A stretch of 64,000 bases of DNA from Bacteroidales bacterium (GTDB lineage: Bacteria > Bacteroidota > Bacteroidia > Bacteroidales > UBA932), in the NCBI GenBank assembly GCA_017423025.1, contig JAFPGC010000027.1, positions 1 through 64,000 on the forward strand, in the 5' to 3' direction. The notes below the pieces were generated by a model, which was not told the DNA's origin, ran no database searches, and saw nothing but the letters and a program-made list of their open reading frames with translations. A program made the position numbers and the translations under genes. The number at the start of each line of letters is the position of its first letter. Position 1 is the stretch's first letter. Of this stretch, positions 1-7,995 are shown in pieces.

Positions 1-934
1 GATGGAGATAGACCAGGCCACCAGCCATGGCGTGAACGTATTCATCTTCGACTGGTATTGGCTGGACGGCCGTCCCTGGATGGAAACCACCCTCACGGAA
101 GGCTTCCTGAAGGCCCGCAACCGCGACAAGATGCAGTTCTACCTCATGTGGGCCAACCACAATGTGGGGAACGACTGGGATACCCGTATTTCCGGTTATC
201 AGGAGGGCAATATCATCTATCGCGGCGGTGTGGACCGGGAAGAGTTCGAGAAGATTTGCAAGCGGAATATCGAGCTGTTTTTCAAGCAGCCCAACTACTA
301 CAAGATTGACGGCAAGCCGGTGTTCATGATTTATGAAGTGAACACTTTTATAGAGGGTATCGGCGGCGTGAATGCTGCCCGGGACGCCTTGGCCTGGTTC
401 CGGAAGGAGGTGAAAAAAGCCGGCTTTCCGGACCTGGAGCTGCAGTTCACCATGTGGGACAGCCAGTTCAACTACAGCGGTGTGGACGATGCCAAGGTAA
501 AGGCCGGCCGGCCCCGGGAGGATTTCATCCGTGGGCTGGGCTTCAACAGCATGTCCCATTACCAGTTCTGCCACTTCATCTGGATGGACGACGATTATCA
601 GAACATCCTGAACCGGGCCTATGAAGAATGGGACAAGCTGGATGCCGAATTCACTATTCCATACTATCCGCACGTGTCCATCGGCTGGGATAACAGTCCC
701 CGCTTCGGCGACAGTGCTGTTGTAAAGGAAAATACGCCTGAGCGCTTTGAAGAGGCCCTCCGCCGGGCCAAGGCCTGGGTGGACGCCCGTCCCGGCCTGC
801 ATCCGCTCATCACCATCAACTCCTGGAACGAATGGACCGAAACCAGTTACCTCCAGCCGGACAATGTTTACGGCTATGGCTATCTGGACGCCGTGAAGAA
901 TGTCTTCGTGGAGTCGCGTGGCATAAAAAGATAA
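1..934 (+). CDS. GH99-like (WbsX-type) glycosidase, 5' end cut by window
   Basis: The visible 310 residues match the glycosyltransferase WbsX / GH99-like family common in Bacteroidales glycan loci. Seen: an early GVNVFIFDWYWLDG segment, a central catalytic-barrel-like region and the family C-terminal signature NSWNEWTE near residue 278. In this family such a DWYW segment follows roughly 80-100 residues of N-terminal sequence, so the ATG at position 2 is probably an internal Met and the true start lies upstream of the window. GH99 members act on alpha-linked mannose or related sugars, but WbsX-like substrates are poorly defined, so activity is inferred only. The stop is followed after 13 bp by the next hydrolase, consistent with one operon. 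Confidence 0.8.
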   Translation, partial: MEIDQATSHGVNVFIFDWYWLDGRPWMETTLTEGFLKARNRDKMQFYLMWANHNVGNDWDTRISGYQEGNIIYRGGVDREEFEKICKRNIELFFKQPNYYKIDGKPVFMIYEVNTFIEGIGGVNAARDALAWFRKEVKKAGFPDLELQFTMWDSQFNYSGVDDAKVKAGRPREDFIRGLGFNSMSHYQFCHFIWMDDDYQNILNRAYEEWDKLDAEFTIPYYPHVSIGWDNSPRFGDSAVVKENTPERFEEALRRAKAWVDARPGLHPLITINSWNEWTETSYLQPDNVYGYGYLDAVKNVFVESRGIKR

Positions 935-947
935 TAAGTTGACTATT

Positions 948-2549
948 ATGAAGATAGCTCCTTGGATATTCCTTGCGCTGGCGCTTTCCTGCCAGCAGCA
1001 GCCGGCCGGACCTTGGAAACTGGACAGGGTAGCCACTATGCTGGATGAAGGCTCCAGCGTTCAGTTGCAATTGAAGGGAACGGCCCCCCGGAAACTGGAA
1101 TGGAGCTCGGACAATGAGTCCGTGGCCCGGGTTGACGGAAGCGGGCAGGTTCTGGGCGTATCCCACGGAGATGCCTGGATTAAGCTGAAGCACCCAAAGA
1201 CCGGTGCGGCCGATTCCTGCTTGGTTTCCGTAGGCTATCTGCCCCAGAATCCCATCCTGCCGCCTAGCTGGGAACTGTTCATTGCCGATGGTGAGCCCCA
1301 CGTGTTTGACGGCCGTATGTACATCTTTGGCTCGCGGGACAATTACGACGGCATGGGCCCGGATGGCCGGCGGGAATGGTGCTCGGACAATTACCACGTG
1401 CTCTGGTCCGACGACCTCCTGCACTGGAACGACGCCGGAGAGGCCCTGAACCTGAAGGATATTCCCGACGAGGTAAAAGGCGGCGGCATCCGCCTCTGGG
1501 CGCCGGATGTGTTCCGGGATCCGCAGACGGGGAAGTACCACATGGTTACCTGCACCAATAACGACAAGGTCTTTATTCTGGATGCCGAAGGCCCCGAGGG
1601 CCCGTACACCCATGCCCGTACCGTTACTTTGAATGGCGAGGAACTGGGTCACATCGATCCGGGCATCCTGGTGGACGACGATGGAAAAGTATATCTGGCC
1701 TTGCCCAAATTCATGGTGGCCCAGCTGGATCCGGAAGATTATTCCCGTATCCTGCCGGAAACCGTGCGGGATATGATTCCTTTCATGCCTAAGGACAACG
1801 ACCCCTTTGAAGGCCCTTCGCTGCGCAAGCGGGGAGACACTTACTACTACATCTACATCCAGAACAACGGCCGGATTGTCGATACCGGCTGGATTCCCAC
1901 CCGGATGGCCTATCTCACGGCCAAGGAACCCCTGGGACCGTACACTTACCAGGGACTCATCGTAACCAACCACGAGTATCCCAAAACCGGCAACGTCCAC
2001 GGCTCTTTCGAATGCTGGAAGGGTCAGTGGATTGTGCAGTACCACCGGAGCGTCCCCGGCCTGGTCCTCACGCGGGTGGCTTGTCTGGACCCTCTGGAAT
2101 TCAACGAGGACGGGACCATCCGGGAGGTAAAGATGTCTTCTTCCGGCGTTCGCGGCGCTTTCCGTCCTGGAGATGAGATTCCGGCTTCCGCCGCCGTGGA
2201 ATACTCCCTGGGCCGGGACGGTGGAGAGATGGTGGAGCTTAAGCGGGGAGAGTATCCCGTCATCCATTTCAAGGCCGATGACCAATGGACGGGGTACCGC
2301 TATGTTGATTTCTCCGGGGCTCCCAGCAGCTTTACGGTGAGCATCAAGTCCGGCCAGCCCGGGGGGCAGTTGGAAGTGCACAGAGGCGCTCCCGATGGCC
2401 CCGTGATAGCCACTCTGGAGCTTCCGGATACCGGCTGGAAGTGGAAGCAGAGGACGGTTCACCTGCAGGGGGCTCTCTCCGGCAAAGAGGAGGTTTTCCT
2501 GGTGGCCCGTCAGGCTCCTTTCCGGGTCAAATGGTTCAAGTTTAACTGA
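948..2549 (+). CDS. GH43 lipoprotein with N-terminal bacterial Ig-like domain
   Basis: This is a secreted lipoprotein: the signal MKIAPWIFLALALSCQQQ ends in an ALSC lipobox. An in-frame TTG lies 9 bp upstream, but the ATG at 948 gives the clean signal peptide. Residues about 25-90 resemble a Big2-type Ig domain (SSDNESVARVDGSGQVLGV). The GH43 five-bladed propeller follows. Its candidate acids are the Asp of EPHVFDG (near 115), the Asp of HIDPGIL (near 236) and the Glu of DPFEGPSLRK (near 287). A C-terminal jelly-roll CBM6-like module ends the protein. GH43 enzymes cleave arabinofuranosides, xylosides or galactosides by inversion; the subfamily cannot be told here. It sits 2 bp before the GH9 gene. 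Confidence 0.85.
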   Translation: MKIAPWIFLALALSCQQQPAGPWKLDRVATMLDEGSSVQLQLKGTAPRKLEWSSDNESVARVDGSGQVLGVSHGDAWIKLKHPKTGAADSCLVSVGYLPQNPILPPSWELFIADGEPHVFDGRMYIFGSRDNYDGMGPDGRREWCSDNYHVLWSDDLLHWNDAGEALNLKDIPDEVKGGGIRLWAPDVFRDPQTGKYHMVTCTNNDKVFILDAEGPEGPYTHARTVTLNGEELGHIDPGILVDDDGKVYLALPKFMVAQLDPEDYSRILPETVRDMIPFMPKDNDPFEGPSLRKRGDTYYYIYIQNNGRIVDTGWIPTRMAYLTAKEPLGPYTYQGLIVTNHEYPKTGNVHGSFECWKGQWIVQYHRSVPGLVLTRVACLDPLEFNEDGTIREVKMSSSGVRGAFRPGDEIPASAAVEYSLGRDGGEMVELKRGEYPVIHFKADDQWTGYRYVDFSGAPSSFTVSIKSGQPGGQLEVHRGAPDGPVIATLELPDTGWKWKQRTVHLQGALSGKEEVFLVARQAPFRVKWFKFN

Positions 2550-2551
2550 TT

Positions 2552-4786
2552 ATGAGAAAAGGGCTGCTCTTCCTTCTGCTGGCGCTGCTTTCCTGTTCGG
2601 GAAGGCAGCCGGGCGTATCCATGCTGGACCGCTGGGCTCAAAAACCCGTGCTGGCTTCCTGCCTGCTGGACGATATGGAAGGGGAGGGCCGATGGATTAT
2701 CCGGGAAGGAAATCCTTCGCTGGAATATACCCGGGAGAACGCCCATTCCGGCCGGCAGGCGCTTCGCCAGAGGATTTCCCTGGTGGACAGCACCAGCATC
2801 CTGGATCCTGCCAACCGCACCCCCTGGAACAGCTTCTGCGGAGAGCAGGGCGGCTGGACGTGCGTGGCCTTGGAATTTGACCAGCCCCAGGACTGGAGCG
2901 AATGGAACCGCATCTCCCTCTGGGTGTACATCCATCCCTCCAGGAATCCCAACGTAAGTTTTGCCCTGGACTTGGTCACTACAACCCCTGACGCAACGCT
3001 GACTCCCGGCCGGGAAACCAATCTGGAAATTCCCCAGGGCCGATGGGTACAGGTGCTTTGGGAGATAGATTATTTCAAGCGGGACAGCGTGCTGAGGTTC
3101 GAACTCAGCCAGACCTGCACCGGCTACGACCGGGAAATAGGGGAGCCGTATGTAACCATAGACTTCGACTCCCTGGAACTGCAGAAGGTGGACCCCGACC
3201 ATTACGAAGGCTGGGACATCCCTGCCGGGCAGATTGTGTTCTCGCACATAGGCTACAGGCCGGCCGATAAAAAGGTGGCCCTGGCCGCCGCCGTTGAGGA
3301 CCGTAAGTTTGTGCTTTTGGATAAGCGGGGAAAGACGGTTTTTGAAGGAGACGCGGAGCCTTTTGAGCAGAAAGGGAATGCGTTTGTCCAACTGGATTTC
3401 AGCGATTATCGCAAGCCTGGAACCTATACGCTCCGTTATGGAAAGGCTGACTCGCAGCCATTTGCGATTGATGAGGAGGTTTGGCAACAGCCCCTGCAGG
3501 CGGCTGTGAATTTCTATCACCACCAACGTTGCGGCTATCCCGTTGAGGGAATTCACGGGGTTTGCCATCAGGATGTGATGGGCTTTTACGGGGAGGAGAA
3601 GAAGCCCGTGAACGGCGGCTGGCACGATGCCGGAGACCTCTCCCAGGGCGCCTGGCGCACGGCTTATGCCTGCTATGCGCTTCTGGAAGCCGGAGAGACG
3701 GAGGAAGCCGCCTGGGGAGTGGACTGGCTCCTCAAAACCCGCTTTGCAGACGGCCGCCACATGAGCTGGTCCACCGTCCGCATGTATACGGACGGAGAGG
3801 CGGGCACTTTTGACGACGTGGTAAGCCCGGCGGATTACGTTCCCTGGGAACTCTTCCTGACCTCGGCCGTTTTCTCCAAGGCCGGTGAGGAGAAGGCTGC
3901 CGTGGAAGACTGGGAAGCGGCCATGAGAAAGACTCCGTCATGGACGGAGGCCAATTATCTGGAGGCTTCCTGGGGTGCGGTAGCATCGGCCCTCCTGTAT
4001 GAAAGATATGGCCAGATCCGCTATAAGGATGCGGCTTTGCTGTTTGCCCATCTGCTTTTCCGCTGCCAGGAGCAGGACTTTGTGGACGGCTTGCCGTACG
4101 CCGGTTACTTCTATACCAGTACCCAGCGGCGGGCTTTGCTGCGCGATCACCACGCGGCCTTCAACGAGGCGCCGATGCTGGCCCTGAGCGAACTCAGCCG
4201 CGTCTTTCCGGAATTGTCGGCCCCCTTGAAGGAGGCGGCGCGGCTGTATGTCCGGGAGTATCTGATTCCGGGCAGCCGGATATCGGCCCCTTATCATCTT
4301 CTTCCCGCGGGCATTTTCCGCAGGGCCGATATGCTGAAGCCGGCCGATCTGGAACAATACGAGGCCGGCACGCAGATTAACGAAGACTACGCCATCCGCA
4401 CCTTCCCCATTTGGAAGGACCACATCTTCCACGGTGCCACCAACTTCCACCTGTCGCAGGCCTGGGCCCTGGCATCGGCCGCCAGGCTTTTGGAAGATAA
4501 GGAGGCCATGAATCTGGCGCAGGAGCAGCTGGAATGGACGCTGGGGCGCAATCCCTTCGGCTCCAGCCTGATGTATGGGGTGGGGTACAATTACGCTCCC
4601 TTTTTTGTTTACTGTACCCGCAATGTGGTGGGTGCCCTGCCTGTGGGGGTGGACTGCTTCCATAACGACGAACCTTTCTGGAACGGTACGGCCAATGCCA
4701 CTTCGCACGAGGTCTGGGTGGAGCCCGTTTCCCGCTTTGTAGGAACCTTGGCCGCATTCCTGGCCTTTGGCCGTGAAACGGATTAA
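2552..4786 (+). CDS. GH9 family glycoside hydrolase lipoprotein
   Basis: This 744-residue lipoprotein has an LLSC lipobox near residue 15. Residues about 40-215 form a galactose-binding-like beta-sandwich (WSEWNRISLWVYIHP). About 225-310 look like the CelD_N Ig-like domain usual before GH9 barrels. The (alpha/alpha)6 domain follows, with the family motif GGWHDAGD near 354-361 containing the catalytic-base Asp, and a C-terminal NPFGSS segment near 666. GH9 is best known for endo-beta-glucanases, but Bacteroidales PUL members also act on other beta-glycans, so specificity is open. It is tightly packed: the start is 2 bp after the GH43 stop and the next ATG is 10 bp past its stop. Confidence 0.88.
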   Translation: MRKGLLFLLLALLSCSGRQPGVSMLDRWAQKPVLASCLLDDMEGEGRWIIREGNPSLEYTRENAHSGRQALRQRISLVDSTSILDPANRTPWNSFCGEQGGWTCVALEFDQPQDWSEWNRISLWVYIHPSRNPNVSFALDLVTTTPDATLTPGRETNLEIPQGRWVQVLWEIDYFKRDSVLRFELSQTCTGYDREIGEPYVTIDFDSLELQKVDPDHYEGWDIPAGQIVFSHIGYRPADKKVALAAAVEDRKFVLLDKRGKTVFEGDAEPFEQKGNAFVQLDFSDYRKPGTYTLRYGKADSQPFAIDEEVWQQPLQAAVNFYHHQRCGYPVEGIHGVCHQDVMGFYGEEKKPVNGGWHDAGDLSQGAWRTAYACYALLEAGETEEAAWGVDWLLKTRFADGRHMSWSTVRMYTDGEAGTFDDVVSPADYVPWELFLTSAVFSKAGEEKAAVEDWEAAMRKTPSWTEANYLEASWGAVASALLYERYGQIRYKDAALLFAHLLFRCQEQDFVDGLPYAGYFYTSTQRRALLRDHHAAFNEAPMLALSELSRVFPELSAPLKEAARLYVREYLIPGSRISAPYHLLPAGIFRRADMLKPADLEQYEAGTQINEDYAIRTFPIWKDHIFHGATNFHLSQAWALASAARLLEDKEAMNLAQEQLEWTLGRNPFGSSLMYGVGYNYAPFFVYCTRNVVGALPVGVDCFHNDEPFWNGTANATSHEVWVEPVSRFVGTLAAFLAFGRETD

Positions 4787-4796
4787 TAGATTGCTT

Positions 4797-7001
4797 ATGA
4801 TGAGATACTTACATTTCACGCTTTGGGGGGCTCTTCTGCTAGCCTTCTCCTGTGCTCCCAAGCAGACGCTGTTTGAGGACGGGCGTTCGGAGTATTCCAT
4901 CGTTGTCGGGGAAGATGCGACGCTTATCGAACAGTATGCCGCCCAGGAGCTTCAGACCTGGATCCGGGAGGTGAGCGGGGCCGAACTACCCCTTGTGGCC
5001 GATGCGCAGCCGGGCAAGCGCCTGATTCTCACGTGCGAAGAGCCGGAGGGTCGGGATGATGCCTTCGTCTATGCCAACGACGGTGGAGATATCCGCTTTA
5101 CGGGCAAGGGCCCCCGCGGAACGCTGTATGCCGTCTATGCCTTCCTGGAGAATGAACTGGGGTGCCGATGGTATTCGGCGAAGGTGAGCGTGGCGCCCAG
5201 GCGGGACAGCTGGAGTTTCCGGAAACTGCACTGCCAGGAGGCTCCTGGAATCAGGATCCGGGACAACTGTTACCTGGATCCGCGGACGAAGCCGGTGTTC
5301 TCGGCCCGCCTTCGCAACAATTTCGTCCGGATTCCCTCGCCGGATGGGGAGGGGACCATTCCCGGCAGCGCCGAAGGCTATTGGGGCGTGCATGCGTTGG
5401 GTACGCACGTTCCCGTCGGGAAATACTTCAAGACCCATCCGGAATACTTCTGCCTGCGGGATGGAAAGCGCTACGGCGGCTATGGACAGCCCTGCCTGTC
5501 CAATCCCGAGGTGCTGGCCATCACCATCGAGAGTGTCCGGAAAGTCATGCTGGAAGAACCGGATTACCTGATTTATTCCGTAGAGCAGAACGACAACCAG
5601 CTGTTCTGCCAGTGCGAGGATTGCCAGGCGCTGTCTCAGATGTATGGCGGCGAGTCCGGCGTTATGATCTGGTTTGTGAACCAGGTGGCCGATGCCGTCA
5701 GGGAAGAGTTCCCGGACAAGTTCATCGGCACTTTTGCCTACCAGTATACGCGGCATGCGCCTACCGGCATCCGGCCGCGGGAAAACGTGGTGGTGCGCCT
5801 GTGCAGCATCGAGTGCTGCCTGATGCATGGCTACGACGAGTGCGAGCAGAACCAGTCTTTCCTGCAGGATCTGCGGGAGTGGGGAGAGATTGCCCCGCAT
5901 CTGTACATCTGGGATTATGTGACGGATTTTGCCCAGTACTGCGTGCCGGTAGCCAATTGGAAAACCCTGCAGCCACATATCCGGGATTTCCGGGACAACC
6001 ACGCCATCGGCATCCTGGAAGAAGGGGATTACCAGACGGTTTCCTGTGAACTCCGGGAAATGCGCACCTGGCTCCTGTCCAAACTCATGTGGAATCCAGA
6101 TGCCGATATGGATGCCCTCATCCTGGACTTTACGGACGGCTATTACGGGCCTGCCGGCCGATATATCCGCGATTACCTGGATTTGGAAGAGCGCATCCTG
6201 CGCCGCCCCGGCGTGCATGGCAACTGCTATGTGCATCCTTCCGACTCCATGTTCACGGATGAGTTCATCCAGGAAGGCCGGCGCATTTTTGCCGATGCGA
6301 AAGAAGCGGTGGCCGGGCAGCAGGATCTTTACAACCGTGTGGAAACGGCCGAGATGCCGCTCTGCTTCCTCCAGATGGTCAAAAATCCGCTCCTGGGCTT
6401 CCAGGAAGGGGCCGATGACCTGGTCCGTCGCGTAGTGGAACGGGAGGGGATGAGTCGGCTGGCCGAAGGAGCCTGGGCCGGCGGTATGATGTCGGCGAAG
6501 GAACTCCTGGCCTATTATGAGCAGATCCGGGAGGAAATAGACAAAGGCATAGTCCTGCCTGCCGTGGCGGTGAATCCCACCGAGAAGGGTGTGGAGTATG
6601 TCCGCTATGAAGGGGACTTTATGTCCACCGCAGAGATGCTGGACCGCGGAACGGAAGTGGAGCGGGGGACAGCCTCTTACATCGGCCTTACGGAAGCCCA
6701 GGAAAAGGACCACTTCGGCTATGTGTATAAAGGCTGGCTGGAGGCCTCCAAGGAGGGGTTGTACCAGTTCCGGATTACTTCCGACGACGGAACGGTGCTA
6801 CTGCTGGACGGGAAACCGGTCCTGGACCTGGACGGCTCGCATTCACCCGTTTCCGCCTTCTGCTTTGTAAGGCTGGAGAAGGGATTCCATTCTTTTGAAC
6901 TCCGTTATTTTGAAGATTGCGAGGGGCAGATCCTGGAGGGCTCGCTCATGGGCCCTGCCGAACCGCTTGTCCCGCTTTGTGATTGGAAATTATATCATTG
7001 A
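4797..7001 (+). CDS. DUF4838 putative glycosidase with C-terminal PA14 domain
   Basis: This is a lipoprotein of about 734 residues with lipobox AFSC. The ATGs at 4797 and 4800 are both possible; a TTG further upstream would overlap the GH9 gene. Residues about 35-130 resemble the N-terminal domain shared by alpha-glucuronidases and GH20 enzymes (AAQELQTWIREVSGAELPLV). The central 150-560 part is DUF4838, whose members occur in PULs and are thought to be glycosidases. The last ~110 residues are PA14-like (YQFRITSDDGTVLLLDGKPV, LEKGFHSFELRYFEDCEG). It has several Cys-rich segments (CQCEDCQ near 278). The exact reaction is unknown. Confidence 0.75.
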   Translation: MMRYLHFTLWGALLLAFSCAPKQTLFEDGRSEYSIVVGEDATLIEQYAAQELQTWIREVSGAELPLVADAQPGKRLILTCEEPEGRDDAFVYANDGGDIRFTGKGPRGTLYAVYAFLENELGCRWYSAKVSVAPRRDSWSFRKLHCQEAPGIRIRDNCYLDPRTKPVFSARLRNNFVRIPSPDGEGTIPGSAEGYWGVHALGTHVPVGKYFKTHPEYFCLRDGKRYGGYGQPCLSNPEVLAITIESVRKVMLEEPDYLIYSVEQNDNQLFCQCEDCQALSQMYGGESGVMIWFVNQVADAVREEFPDKFIGTFAYQYTRHAPTGIRPRENVVVRLCSIECCLMHGYDECEQNQSFLQDLREWGEIAPHLYIWDYVTDFAQYCVPVANWKTLQPHIRDFRDNHAIGILEEGDYQTVSCELREMRTWLLSKLMWNPDADMDALILDFTDGYYGPAGRYIRDYLDLEERILRRPGVHGNCYVHPSDSMFTDEFIQEGRRIFADAKEAVAGQQDLYNRVETAEMPLCFLQMVKNPLLGFQEGADDLVRRVVEREGMSRLAEGAWAGGMMSAKELLAYYEQIREEIDKGIVLPAVAVNPTEKGVEYVRYEGDFMSTAEMLDRGTEVERGTASYIGLTEAQEKDHFGYVYKGWLEASKEGLYQFRITSDDGTVLLLDGKPVLDLDGSHSPVSAFCFVRLEKGFHSFELRYFEDCEGQILEGSLMGPAEPLVPLCDWKLYH

Positions 7002-7006
7002 CAACT

Positions 7007-7930
7007 ATGGATAGAAGAGATTTCATCAAGGTTTCAGGAGCCGCTGCGGCCGGGCTGGCCCTGGCGGGCTGCGTTCCGGCTGCCACCAACTGGAGCAAGC
7101 GGGACGAGGAACTGTACGGCCCCCAGATGAAGGGCCATTTTTCCCTGATGCAGATATCCTCGGTGGAAGATACCATCGGCAATTCCTATCTGCTTAAAAC
7201 GAAGGGCGGGAAGGTGATTATGATGGACGGTGGGCATTCGGCCGAGGCCCAGCACCTTCGGGAACGCATCAAGGAAGCCGGCGGACACGTAGACCTCTGG
7301 TTCATCTCCCACCCGCACGAGGATCACATGGAGGCCCTCATCGCCATCCTGGAAGACCCTCAGGGCATTACCATCGACAAGATCATCTATTCCCGCGTGG
7401 CCGATGCCTTCCTGGACAACGAGAAGGGAAGTGCACCCTTTGCCCGCCATTATTACCATGTGCTGGACAACACCAGGGAGCGGGTAGATATAATTAACCT
7501 GCACAAGCCTTTCCAGCGTTTTGACATAGACGGGGTGGGCATCATGGTGCTGGCGGTGGACCATCCGGAGTTCAAGAGCAAGGGCTACAACGACCAGTCC
7601 ATCATCATCCGCGTCTGGGACGATGTCAAGAGCGTGGTGTTCCTGGGCGACGCCGAGGTGGAATGCGGCAATGCCGCCCTTGAGAGCTGCCGGGAATACC
7701 TGGACTGCGATTACCTGCAGATGGCCCACCACGGCCAGAACGGCGTTTCCGAAGAGTTCTACAAGACGGTCAGTTTCCGGGCCTGCCTGTGGCCCACGCC
7801 CTCCTGGGTATGGGAACCGGGCGAAAACCGTACCTGGCTCCAAACCTACGATACACGGCGCTGGATGGACGAAAAAGGCATCACGGAACACCACGTGAGC
7901 TGCCTGGAAACGGACTGGGTACTGGAATAG
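7007..7930 (+). CDS. MBL-fold hydrolase with twin-arginine-like lipoprotein signal
   Basis: This 307-residue protein starts MDRRDFIKVSGAAAAGLALAGC without a break, combining an RRDFIK twin-arginine-like motif with an LAGC lipobox, so export in folded form and lipid anchoring are plausible. The body is a metallo-beta-lactamase fold: HPHEDHMEA near residue 102 gives the HxHxDH zinc motif, FLGDAE near 211 supplies the bridging Asp region, and AHHGQN near 239 is the later His. It resembles ComEC-type MBL domains that hydrolyse phosphodiesters or act on extracellular substrates, but substrate and role in glycan use are unknown. The ATG at 7007 lies 5 bp after the previous stop; an upstream TTG would lengthen the N-terminus with no signal logic. 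Confidence 0.75.
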   Translation: MDRRDFIKVSGAAAAGLALAGCVPAATNWSKRDEELYGPQMKGHFSLMQISSVEDTIGNSYLLKTKGGKVIMMDGGHSAEAQHLRERIKEAGGHVDLWFISHPHEDHMEALIAILEDPQGITIDKIIYSRVADAFLDNEKGSAPFARHYYHVLDNTRERVDIINLHKPFQRFDIDGVGIMVLAVDHPEFKSKGYNDQSIIIRVWDDVKSVVFLGDAEVECGNAALESCREYLDCDYLQMAHHGQNGVSEEFYKTVSFRACLWPTPSWVWEPGENRTWLQTYDTRRWMDEKGITEHHVSCLETDWVLE

Positions 7931-7956
7931 TTTTAGGATTATTGCCAATTCCTTTG

Positions 7957-7964
7957 TAACTTAG
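7957..7964 (+). promoter_or_regulatory. Possible -7 box for the GH27 gene
   Basis: TAACTTAG differs by one base from the Bacteroidetes -7 consensus TAnnTTTG and lies 32 bp upstream of the GH27 start, in a 65-bp gap that is large for this operon. No clear -33 box is visible, so it may be a weak internal promoter. Confidence 0.35.
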
Positions 7965-7995
7965 ACGCTTATAACCACATATTACAACACGCCCC

